Assembly: GCA_025457865.1 (NCBI GenBank)
Contig: JALOTP010000014.1
Coordinates: forward strand, 1-42,054
DNA from: Thermoplasmatota archaeon
GTDB lineage: Archaea > Thermoplasmatota > Penumbrarchaeia > Penumbrarchaeales > Penumbrarchaeaceae
Direction of reading: 5' to 3'
DNA length: 42,054 bases
Part shown: positions 24,883-34,500 of the stretch, one piece after another
How positions within the stretch are numbered: the first letter of the stretch is position 1
Layout: each line of letters begins with the position of its first letter
The notes under the pieces: generated by a model
What the model saw: only the letters and a program-made list of their open reading frames with translations
Told to the model about the DNA's origin: nothing
The model's database searches: none
Made by a program: the position numbers and the translations under genes

Positions 24883-27800
24883 TCATTCCTCTTCTTTGCG
24901 CTCCTTTTTTGGACCTTTGCCCCTTTTCGACCGTCGTAAAAATAGCTCAAGAAAGGCGGTTATGGCAATGGCCAGTACGACAGAGCCCAGTAAAGGTACC
25001 AGGTCGTTCCCATACCACGGGGCCTGGTCATAGACTGCATCCTTATCGAAAGGTTCGACCTTGAACCTGAGGATATGGGCCCACCTCTCTCCGGAGAGAA
25101 GATAGAGGTCGAGCTCATTTGGTTCGGAGATGTCCAGGTCCGGCAGGACCAAGGTAACCTCTGTACCGTTGATATCATCGGTCCCAACCATAGTCCTGCC
25201 ATCGACCATGGGTCCGTCCCGGTCCCATAGAAGGCTAGGGACTATGACCAGCTCTGAACCGGCCTCTGGCATGCTGCCACCATTGAGGGTCAGCTCGACC
25301 TTCACTCCCTTTGTCCTGCTGGCTCCTGCAGGTCCGTAATGGACCGACCTGATAAGGTCCTCCCCAAGGAGGGTACCCCCCCAGTCGAACATGAAAACGG
25401 ACCTGAATAGCTCCGATACCTTTTCTGAGGTCACGAGGACCCCCACCTCCCGGTTCTTCAGAGCTGATGTAGGGCCAATATTGAAAGAGGAGGTCCAGAC
25501 CATCCTGGAATCTATGACCATTCCTTTGTTGTGCACGAAGTCTATCTTCCTTTCCAGGTCAGGTCTCTCGGCCGGGTGCAGCCTGACATGGAAGCGGTCG
25601 AGCATATCCAATTCCCCTGCGGCCTCAAGGAGCGAATCGACCGTACGTTGATTGTCCGGGACGGAGTCACCGTCGAAATCCGATCCGTCAAGTAGGACCT
25701 TGATATCCACACCCCTCATGGCAGCTTCGAGCAATGCGGTAACGTAGGGGTTCGGCCATGCAATCCCGGGTATGGTAAGACCATGGTATTCCCGCACTTT
25801 GCTCGCATTGGTCCCGATGGTCAGATAGTCGATGTCCATTGACATCGCCTCGACCAGGACCTCCTTTTCCGCCCCATCTATTGCCTGAAGGAGCCTGTTC
25901 CCTTCGAGTGATATATGGTCCGGGGATATCAGCAGGGTGGCTTTGGCACTTTCCTTCACTGTCGACCCACCGAAGATGTATAGACCTTCCCCACGACGGT
26001 CCTCGGATGGGGCGGAACCATCCTCGGGTGCCGTCATCTCGCCTATCACTGTGCGCCCGTCCACCATGTCTGGTCCGTTCCAATCCTCTTCGAATACCGC
26101 GGCCAGCTGTTGAGAGAGCGGGACGCTTTCAAGAAGCATGACCCAACCTCTTGTCCCAGAACAGGCCCCCTTGAGCAAGGGTAACGGGAATGAAGAATCC
26201 TTGAGATTGTCGGATGATATCAGGACCGTTCTCCCATCCGACACCATATACTTGGCATGGTCGTAACTGTATCGGTCGCGAATGCCCTTGGAAATGTCCA
26301 TGGTCATGTAGCGGACCTTTGCGCCCGATAGGAGCAGTTCGTTCACCCTCAGGTCGGAACCGTAGGTCCGGCCTCCGACCGGGCTCCCCTCCATAATTAC
26401 ACGGACCTCCACTCCACGGGCAACGGCCCCGGTGAGCGCGCTAGTGACCCATTCAGAGGTCAGCTCGTAAACATTCACGTCCAGGGAACGACCGGACCCC
26501 GCAATTATCGAGCTCAGCAGGTCGGACCCGGAATCGGGACAGTAACCGGTGGAGATGCTCTCCACCTCGCATTCGGTGAAGGGGCCGAACCTTGATTGCC
26601 CCGGGACCCTCGGACGGAGCCCCATCCAATCTTCCCTGGTGCCAGTATCCGAAGATGGCCCCCCATATGTCCTTTGCTCCCGGTGAAGGATGTTCCCCCA
26701 TCCTGGCAAAGGTGCTGGAGGTCCGCTCCATGATCCTGCTGGAGAATAGCTCCCGCCGAAAGGTAGGGGATCGGACGAACCATAGATGACCGAGTCCACG
26801 ACGGTCCCGGTGGTGTCCCTCAGTAGAATGGTATCTCCATTGTTCGAGAGCCTCATGTCACCCCGGCATATAAGGACCCTATCGGAAAGGGAGCAGTTAT
26901 GCATCGATAGGTCCGGGATGTGGCCGTTCTGCTGGAGGAAGCATTGATGGTCCCTTGCAATGAAGAACATGGCCCCTGGCCCTACAACAGACCCTTCGGG
27001 CAGCATGACCGTCCCATCCGATGATAGGCCAATACCTTCATCATCGGAAAGCGTCCAACCCGAAATATCAACGGCCGACCCTCCCGTGTTCATAAGTGCC
27101 ACATACTCGTCGGGGTCGTCCACAAGATAGGTGTCCGGAAAGACCTCCTGGACCCGTACCGTTGGTGAGGGGCCCTCCACGTCCCGATGGGGTGTTCCCC
27201 AACCCATTTCCAACGGCAATTGATGGCTATCGGCCCATAAAGAGCCCATGACCTCGTTGAACACGGACAGACCGGGGCCCGAGAGCCTTAGCGCGGCCCG
27301 ATGTCCATCTCCAGCTGACGGCAGCTCGAGCTGGACGGTCCCGGAACCGACCTGGAGACCGGACCAATCGAAGAGACCGCACTCTACGGGCAGTACCCTT
27401 GCTTCCAGGTCCAGACCTTGCTCCGATGCAGAGCGGACCGTCCGGATGGAATCCTCCAGAACCGTCCGCTCAAGCTCGTCAAGGTCCAGCTTATGGGATG
27501 GTACCTCATTGAATGATGCTGGCTCGCCCTCACTTCCGGGTGAAGAGGGATGGACCTCTCGCGGATTGAGGAGGAGCCTTACGACCGACCCTTCCTTGGC
27601 CAGGTCCAAGAGGGAAACCACATCCAACGGACCACCGTTGTGGAGGACCCACACTTCCTTCTCCGGACCGCCCCCTATTGTATCGAGTTGGCTCCTGAAA
27701 GTGCAGCTCATGCCCTTAAGAACGGTAGCGGGGGTCTCAAACGAGGTAGCAACATCAACCGGGCCCGCCTCAGATAGGGAAATGGGCATGGACGAAAGGA

Positions 27801-30800
27801 TAGATGTGATATCGACCATCTCAAGATCGGGCATCATCCATCCTAAGGCCGGCAGGGAGAAAGTGTTGTCACCCAGCTCTAACGTCACCGATGGTAAGAT
27901 GGGGTCATCATAATTGTCAGGTCCCCTCCCATGATCGTAAAGGATGACCGTTCTGTTCCCTGAAACAAGGAACGGTGTGTACTGGTCGGGGTTGGATGCT
28001 GTCCCCGGGGCAAAGAGCCTGCCACCCGAATCCGAGACCGCTCTGCATGCCCTCAGCACCGAATCGCCGTCCGAAGCCTGGACCCCGGACGAACCCACGT
28101 CCTCCCAGGGTTGGCATCCAAGGAATACCTCGACCTCCGTACCGGTCCCAAGAACGTTCAAGAGAAGGTCCAACAGGTCACCTTCCTGTAGATATGGGGT
28201 GTAAAGCTGAACGGTGGTATCACCATCCGCTATCTCGGTCAGGTCCAAGCTGCCCAATGAGAGGTCGAAGGTGATAGGGCCCCTCCCCATCCCGAAGAGG
28301 CTGTACGCTGGATCGGTGCCCCTGCAGAGGACCCTCCAAGGTCCTGTATGCCCGCTTTCTGGGAACGAGCGCCATAGCACCGTATCGTAAGGTGCCTTTC
28401 CAATGGGGATGGTGTCGTCCGTTCCCCAAGCCACCCTGTCCAACAACCTGTTCCCTCTGTCCAGGAGCAATAGCTCCGCATTGTCGTTGGGTAACAACAA
28501 TTCCTCGTATCCTGTCACCCTGCAGCCTGGTATGGTCCCCGATACGGACGAAACTTCCCAACCGGTCGTAAGGTCAGGGTCGACCCCTTGGACGGATCGG
28601 AACTGGTCAGGGTCCTTTGAGACCGATATAAGACCGTCCCTGCCTGTCCTTGTCCCGTTCGGTAGGACCGCTACCCTACCTCTGCATGAAAGGCAAGCTC
28701 CAGACAGGTCGACATCCACATCCATCCCGTCTATGACCAAGAACTCACCTGAACCACCAGGCTTAGGCGATATCAATAGAGCGCCGATCCCGGCATTCAT
28801 GGGTTCCACAGTCCAATCAAGGGTCGTGTTGGTATCTATGAACGATCCGTCAAGCGCTCTGGCGCGCTTCAAGACAGTGCCGTAGGTGGTCTCGACAGGA
28901 CCGCCGAACAGGGGCAGACAACCATCACCGCTCCCTCCCCCTCTGTGGAGGAGGACCTCATCGACGGGCACTCTCCACCTTGTCAGTAATCTCAAAGAGC
29001 CAGACCTACTGAGGTCTGGCAGGCCTGAGGATAATGTCATCCTGTTCCCGACCAGACCCTTGCCGTCCATCCTGAACAAATTGCTGCCTGCGGGTATCCT
29101 GCCCTCGGCATCCTCTCCCCAGATCACAAGAGCCTTCTCCTCGGGCCCCAACCAGCAATCATTGGGGAAGGATGCGACCGTATCTCCATTGCCAAGCATG
29201 AAACCCGAAAGTTCAGCGGGGGAACTTCCTGTATTATCTATGCAGACGAAGCAACCAGATACCGTCGTGTTCCAGAGCACTTCCGAGAGCCTCAATGACC
29301 CCTGCCCCTGGAACGAAGGGGCCGGGTAGACCGTAAGCTCCCATAGGGCTTCATTGTTCATTTCATCGGATTCCTCGATAAGGTCGAATGGGTCTATCTT
29401 GAGCAGGAGGGATGTCCCTCCCGTGAGGCCGAGCGTATCCAGTATGAAAGAGAAGCTCCTGCGTGATGTGACCGTTAGGTCCTTGAACACAACGGAATTT
29501 ACCCTTGCAGAAGGGGCAGAGGGGCCGGAACTCGTATTGAAAATGGATACCGAAACGGCCGCTTCGGGGCATGGGACCTCTCCCCCTCCGCATAACTTCC
29601 CACCAACATCTATCAATGCCCCCTCAGGGACCATGCCTGCAGTGACGCCCTCGAAGGTACAGTAAAGGTCCTTCAGGTAGAGCTCTGGCGAGGGTATGAC
29701 CAGGTCGATCATGAGGCAGGATGTCAGGAACTCCCATGAGGTCCAGGCCGCTCTGAGGACCAATCTGCATGTATGGCCCATGGCCAGGTCCGCAGGGGCT
29801 GATAGGGAAACATCCACCTCCAGGACCTCACCCGGGCCCAGCATGTACTCTGACCCGCCAGGTCCGACAAGCGTCCAGTTATCGTTGGAGAGGCTCTGGT
29901 CCAGCTCGAGGGCTCCAGTCATGTTGAACGAGGCTGAGAGCATGACCGAAAGTGTGGTCGCCCCTCCCTTCTCTATCTCAATGCGATCAGGCACCGCTCC
30001 GAACAGGATGGTCGGGTCAATATCGTTCTCCCATCCGGGACTGCTGCCTAAGAAGCCCATATGCGTGGTCAGATCGATCGTTCTGTCAGTGTCCGTGCCG
30101 TCAGGGGACCTGGAGAGGGACTTGTTCGAAATAGCAGAGGGATTTGGGAAACCCTTGTCGGACATAGAGCCTGAGATCGCATCCCATACCTTTCCGTCCC
30201 AGCTGAGTGAGCCCAAGGAGCCTTTTGGCCCTTCGATATGTTTGGATACCCCCCAGGCGATGTAATCGAGCGTGGAACCGTCCCTGTCCTTGAGCTCGAG
30301 GTCATCTCCGGAGGAGTAAAGGGTCTCAGTGAGGGATGCCTCAAGGGTCCTCGTCATATTGGGGTGCGGGGGAAGGGCATCGCATCTCCCCATCGCTATG
30401 AGGACCCTTTCTCCTGGGGCGATGTCGAAAGAGGGTAGGATGTAGCTCAGCGCCTCATTATTGGTCAGCACCATATCCTTCAGTTCTTCGGACCGACCTC
30501 TGTTGAGCAGCTCCACCCACTGCTCTCCGGAATTGGACCCTTCGGGGTCTGGCATCACCTCGTTAATGACGATGGAAGGGACTGGATTGGACCCCCCAGG
30601 TGTGGGATGGCGCCCGGTCCTTGCCCGGTCGCCTCCGTCCGGTGACCTCTGGAAGGTCCATCCTTTCTTCAATGATGGATAGTCCAACACATCAAGGACG
30701 GTCCCGTTCGGGTACCTAAGGGTCACTGCCTCATCGCTGGAAAGGACCAGACCGGTCGTTCCCCTGAAGAGGGCCAGTATCTCCCCTGGCCCCAGGAGCA

Positions 30801-31173
30801 CCGTCCCCAGTCCATAGGCGTCCTGGTTGTCGGAGACCGTGTACCCTGACAGGTTCACTGTAACGGCAGTGGGGTTGTATAGCTCAATGAACTCGTCCAT
30901 CTGGTCTGTGACCATATCTCCGTTGAGGTCCCGGTCCGGGTCGGGATAGACCTCGTTCAGACAGAGATGGTCAGGACCTTCCCTTGTAACTGAAGGGCGA
31001 TCCTCTGAAGAACGTTGATGCCCGTTAGTGTCACGAGGGGTCAAGTGCCCTGTGACGAGAGGGCCCTCTGTCCCTGCTTCAATGATCGGTGCGATCTCAA
31101 GGAGCATCACCGTAGCGATGATGACCAGCAGGCATACCTGTTCTTTATGCCTGTACGGTTCCCTACCATACAA
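24883..31173 (-). CDS. Giant membrane-anchored surface protein with lamin-tail and phospholipase D domains
   Basis: 2096 residues. A hydrophobic signal (about 13-31) opens the protein. Lamin-tail-like domains are visible near residues 70 (LCLNEVYPDPDRDLNGD), 200 (IVINEVMPDPEG) and 1340 (VRVQEVFPDTYLVDDPDEY), with a weaker one near 630. A CARDB-like region lies near 490-620. Two phospholipase D-type halves follow, with HKD motifs His1639-x-Lys1641-x4-Asp1646 (HAKYMVSD) and His1881-x-Lys1883-x4-Asp1888 (HNKGMVID), so a full PLD active site can form. One transmembrane helix (about 2058-2080) and a basic tail (RRSKRGKGPKKERKEEE) end the chain. The start codon is TTG. Topology: catalytic part outside, basic tail inside. 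PLD enzymes include phospholipases and nucleases; lamin-tail domains often accompany extracellular nucleases, so an external DNA- or lipid-acting hydrolase is inferred. Confidence 0.85.
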   Translation of the reverse strand: MYGREPYRHKEQVCLLVIIATVMLLEIAPIIEAGTEGPLVTGHLTPRDTNGHQRSSEDRPSVTREGPDHLCLNEVYPDPDRDLNGDMVTDQMDEFIELYNPTAVTVNLSGYTVSDNQDAYGLGTVLLGPGEILALFRGTTGLVLSSDEAVTLRYPNGTVLDVLDYPSLKKGWTFQRSPDGGDRARTGRHPTPGGSNPVPSIVINEVMPDPEGSNSGEQWVELLNRGRSEELKDMVLTNNEALSYILPSFDIAPGERVLIAMGRCDALPPHPNMTRTLEASLTETLYSSGDDLELKDRDGSTLDYIAWGVSKHIEGPKGSLGSLSWDGKVWDAISGSMSDKGFPNPSAISNKSLSRSPDGTDTDRTIDLTTHMGFLGSSPGWENDIDPTILFGAVPDRIEIEKGGATTLSVMLSASFNMTGALELDQSLSNDNWTLVGPGGSEYMLGPGEVLEVDVSLSAPADLAMGHTCRLVLRAAWTSWEFLTSCLMIDLVIPSPELYLKDLYCTFEGVTAGMVPEGALIDVGGKLCGGGEVPCPEAAVSVSIFNTSSGPSAPSARVNSVVFKDLTVTSRRSFSFILDTLGLTGGTSLLLKIDPFDLIEESDEMNNEALWELTVYPAPSFQGQGSLRLSEVLWNTTVSGCFVCIDNTGSSPAELSGFMLGNGDTVASFPNDCWLGPEEKALVIWGEDAEGRIPAGSNLFRMDGKGLVGNRMTLSSGLPDLSRSGSLRLLTRWRVPVDEVLLHRGGGSGDGCLPLFGGPVETTYGTVLKRARALDGSFIDTNTTLDWTVEPMNAGIGALLISPKPGGSGEFLVIDGMDVDVDLSGACLSCRGRVAVLPNGTRTGRDGLISVSKDPDQFRSVQGVDPDLTTGWEVSSVSGTIPGCRVTGYEELLLPNDNAELLLLDRGNRLLDRVAWGTDDTIPIGKAPYDTVLWRSFPESGHTGPWRVLCRGTDPAYSLFGMGRGPITFDLSLGSLDLTEIADGDTTVQLYTPYLQEGDLLDLLLNVLGTGTEVEVFLGCQPWEDVGSSGVQASDGDSVLRACRAVSDSGGRLFAPGTASNPDQYTPFLVSGNRTVILYDHGRGPDNYDDPILPSVTLELGDNTFSLPALGWMMPDLEMVDITSILSSMPISLSEAGPVDVATSFETPATVLKGMSCTFRSQLDTIGGGPEKEVWVLHNGGPLDVVSLLDLAKEGSVVRLLLNPREVHPSSPGSEGEPASFNEVPSHKLDLDELERTVLEDSIRTVRSASEQGLDLEARVLPVECGLFDWSGLQVGSGTVQLELPSAGDGHRAALRLSGPGLSVFNEVMGSLWADSHQLPLEMGWGTPHRDVEGPSPTVRVQEVFPDTYLVDDPDEYVALMNTGGSAVDISGWTLSDDEGIGLSSDGTVMLPEGSVVGPGAMFFIARDHQCFLQQNGHIPDLSMHNCSLSDRVLICRGDMRLSNNGDTILLRDTTGTVVDSVIYGSSDPLPFGGSYSPAGSWSGPPAPLPGWGNILHREQRTYGGPSSDTGTREDWMGLRPRVPGQSRFGPFTECEVESISTGYCPDSGSDLLSSIIAGSGRSLDVNVYELTSEWVTSALTGAVARGVEVRVIMEGSPVGGRTYGSDLRVNELLLSGAKVRYMTMDISKGIRDRYSYDHAKYMVSDGRTVLISSDNLKDSSFPLPLLKGACSGTRGWVMLLESVPLSQQLAAVFEEDWNGPDMVDGRTVIGEMTAPEDGSAPSEDRRGEGLYIFGGSTVKESAKATLLISPDHISLEGNRLLQAIDGAEKEVLVEAMSMDIDYLTIGTNASKVREYHGLTIPGIAWPNPYVTALLEAAMRGVDIKVLLDGSDFDGDSVPDNQRTVDSLLEAAGELDMLDRFHVRLHPAERPDLERKIDFVHNKGMVIDSRMVWTSSFNIGPTSALKNREVGVLVTSEKVSELFRSVFMFDWGGTLLGEDLIRSVHYGPAGASRTKGVKVELTLNGGSMPEAGSELVIVPSLLWDRDGPMVDGRTMVGTDDINGTEVTLVLPDLDISEPNELDLYLLSGERWAHILRFKVEPFDKDAVYDQAPWYGNDLVPLLGSVVLAIAITAFLELFLRRSKRGKGPKKERKEEE

Positions 31174-31205
31174 ACGCAGCTCAACCCATAAAAGCCATCG
31201 TTCAC

Positions 31206-31217
31206 TTCATAAAAAAC
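31206..31217 (-). promoter_or_regulatory. TATA-like element of the lamin-tail/PLD gene
   Basis: On the minus strand this contains TTTTTTATG. It would start transcription near 31185, giving a leader of about 12 bases before the TTG start at 31173. Confidence 0.4.
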
Positions 31218-31525
31218 ATTTTCCATGGGGTTTCCCGGGGATGATGAGGATACTGCTTAAATGGGTGCATGACCTCTGAATCGACGCTCGATCTGATCAA
31301 GGGGATATCAGGACCCTGTTTCGGAGCTGCAAAGATGTATGGGATACAGATGAAAAAATGGCGAACCGTTAATGGAGCTTTTAGGAATTTAAATCATAAT
31401 ATATTTATATATAATATCAGGGTCTTGGAATATCTGAATGGGAACGAGGCCCCGTTGAGGACGGTACCTTATGCCCGTTCGGCCATATGGATAGGCCCGC
31501 TATGGACCAGCAAGAAGGTGTAATA
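31218..31525. other. Divergent intergenic region between the two giant surface-protein genes
   Basis: About 350 bases separate the two start codons. The left side holds the TATA-like box of the PLD gene. The right side holds a conspicuous AT-rich block (31388-31416) with TTTATATATAATA, the likely promoter of the CARDB gene. That box predicts an unusually long leader of about 90 bases, ending in AAGGTG five bases before ATG. An open frame across 31269-31523 has no ribosome site or recognisable product and is not treated as a gene. Confidence 0.4.
31402..31415 (+). promoter_or_regulatory. TATA box of the CARDB surface-protein gene
   Basis: The run TTTATATATAATA is one of the strongest TATA-like boxes in the window. 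Transcription would begin near 31434, leaving about 90 bases of leader before the ATG at 31526. Confidence 0.5.
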
Positions 31526-34500
31526 ATGGATGTACAAGGTAAGGAAGGGATCAGAAGGACCATGGTCCTTGTTACGGCTGCATCGTTCCTGGTGCTCTCT
31601 CTCATCGGACTGCTACTGGCCGTCGATGAACCTGCAGCAGGGGCCTCCATTGGCGCAATAACCGTTACTGGAGGGACCAAGAAGACCTATGATGGTGTGA
31701 ACTACCTGCTTGACGGTTCCATAACCGTATCCGGGTCCGGGTCATCTTTGACGTTCGTCAACTCGACCATTGCCCTGTCCCAGGATGTTGGGAGCAACGG
31801 GAAGCTGGGTGGAGGGGACGACCACATCTACACGATATCCGTATCCTCTGGAGGGACGCTTGAGTTCAGGAACTCGATCCTCACCACTCAGACGGACCAG
31901 TTGAACCCTTACTTCAAGATAGATATCACGGTCGATGGCTCTGTGTCCAGACTGGTCCTGAAGGATAGCACCGTAGAGGGGCCTGGGTCCATAGTCCTTA
32001 CCAACAGCGCCTATCTCAGGATGGACAGGTCGGGCTTCGTCGAGCTCTCGAACCAGAAGAACCTTGACAAGGACATTGACGGCGACGGCTCGAGCGAGGA
32101 CGATAAGGATTACAACGATGATGGGATGCTCCTGACCATGAGGTCCGGTTCCAAGGGCCTTATCACCGATTCCGAGCTAAGGGACACCTTCTCCTTCAGC
32201 GTTCCCCAGAGGGATGGCATACAGGCTGGCAACATCACTCTCACGGGCACAGGGACCAACCTTACTGTCATCAACTCGTTCCTGGACATCGACCTTGAGA
32301 CGGCTCTGTCAACCGGTAGCCATAACATGCTCAAGATCGAGACCGGTGCAGTGGCACACCTCATAGGTGTCGCCATCAACAACACACCCCAGGCCAGGTC
32401 CGGAGCGATAAATGTCGCAACGACCTCGGGACAGGCCGTATATTACCGCTGGATAGGTGCAAGGGTCCTTGACGGCATGGGTATCCAGGTCGAGGACAGG
32501 GCGGTCCAACTGACAAGGGTGGAAGGGTCCGTGAACAGGGTCCTGACGAACGCTTACCTCACACAGGAGATACTTGATTATATGGGAAGGACCACATCGA
32601 CATGGGATAGGACGGACCAGGATGGGTTCGCCATCGTTCCGGTGGTCACGGACCTGTTCACCTACGGCTCCATGCCCAACTCCGATGTGACCCCTGATTT
32701 CAAGGTCTCCCTGACCATAGGGACCGAAACCCTGAGCGCATCAACGAGCTTCCCCTCCTACCCAACGCTACCTGGTCAAGGTGACCAGAAGGACCTCTTC
32801 CAGAACATAAAGGAGGGCAAGACCCTGCCCTCGTCCCTGGCGACGACCCTCAAGGGCTCCCTCAAGTTCTCCGAATATGTGGTGGACCCCTCTGGCTCAT
32901 CGTTCTTCAGTGACCTTGACAATGATATGACCGTTGCCTCGAACATTTTCATAAAGGGAACATCATCGATCGTCAACGGGAAGTTCTATCCCTCCTACTA
33001 CGCTTTCGACGGTCACCTGCTTGTCACTTCCACAGGGACCCTGACAATAAACGATACCGAGGTAAGCTTCCTCACGGATGAGGGGAACGCGTTCATCCTT
33101 GTGGAGAACGGGGGAAAGGTGTTCCTCAACAACGTCACATTGGCCAAGAGCGGTAAGAGCTCCCTGTACCTCTATATGCTCGGAAGCTCCACACCGACCT
33201 TTAAGTTGTCCAAGGGAAAGATAGACGTTGAGAACATCGTCCTCAGGGACGCCTCCGTCCTTGACATCGAGGGGACAAAGTTCAACGGTTCGGTCAATAT
33301 GCACGGTCAATCCGTGAACGCCAGGATCAGCGCCAAGGATATCCTCCTGAAGCGCCTTTTCGCCAGGTCATCGACCCTATCTCTGGGAGGCGGCAAGGTG
33401 AACATCGGAAGCCTTGACTGGAAGGGCGTATCGTTCAGCTCCTCCGATTCCGTCTTCGACCTACCGTTCGATATAGATCGGACGGCCAACCTGGTCAACG
33501 TCTCGTTCAAGGGCAATCTACCCGCTGGTAGGTCCGGATGGGTGGAGGCCACAGGTTCGGGATTGGTCTCCCTTTCCTACTGGACCAAGGCCAAGGTCCA
33601 GGATTCCGTTTCGAACTCACTGGGCGGGGCGACCGTTACGGTCGATAGGGTAGAAGGGTCGGCGACCACGCCGGTCGGGACCTACAGCACGGATGCCAAT
33701 GGTGTCAGCAAGTTCTCACTGCTCCAGGAGGAGCTCCGGGAGGCAGGTAGGACCTTCATGGGCAATTACAGGTTGATAGGTACCTATAGGGGGTTCAGCT
33801 CGACCACCTATTCCACGACGCTCCAGGGAACGGACGTAGATGCGATCGTCGTCATACCTGGCGGTCCGAACCTTAGACCTAACCATATTAAGGTCGATGG
33901 GGCCCTGATCACCGGGAACCCGGTCATTGTAGAAGCGAACATCTCCAACATAGGTCAGTTCGATGCCAATAATTTCCAGGTCCAGCTCATCGTAGCCGGA
34001 CAGGTGGTCGGCGAGATGGAGGTCCAGGGCCTTGCTGCAGGAAGCTCCGTTGACGTACCCTTCCCCTGGGTACCACAGAACGGTCAGATGCAGTTCATTT
34101 TGAGGGCTGACCCGTACAGCATCCTCATGGAGACCGATGAAACTGACAATACGTTCACACAGACGAACTACATTGGATTGGGGCCGGACTATTCCATAAG
34201 CCTCATGCCTTCCACCAACGAATGGGTCTTCGGGGTTCAGGGAGGGATCGATGTGGAGGTCACCAATGTCGGAGAGGATGACCCATCCTCAACACCCTTT
34301 ACGGTGGACATCACTTACGATGGTTCGACCAGTTCCGGGACGGTCATATCAGCCCTGCCCATCCCGTATATTGCTCCTGGAGACAGCTATACGACAACGG
34401 TCACCTGGGTCCCGGACACTTACGGTCCGGTCGCTCTGATGGGCGTCATCAATGCGTTGTTCGACAGGGTCCCTCTGAACTCCATGGACACCGAGCAGAT

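Noticed and set aside
27248..27913. Long open frame opposite the PLD surface gene
   Set aside because: It lies wholly antisense to a gene with clear domains; its Ser/Arg-rich, low-complexity translation is typical of reverse-strand frames in GC-rich coding DNA.
31269..31523. Open frame of 84 codons between the giant surface genes
   Set aside because: It spans the AT-rich promoter block and the leader of the CARDB gene, lacks a ribosome site and shows no family features.
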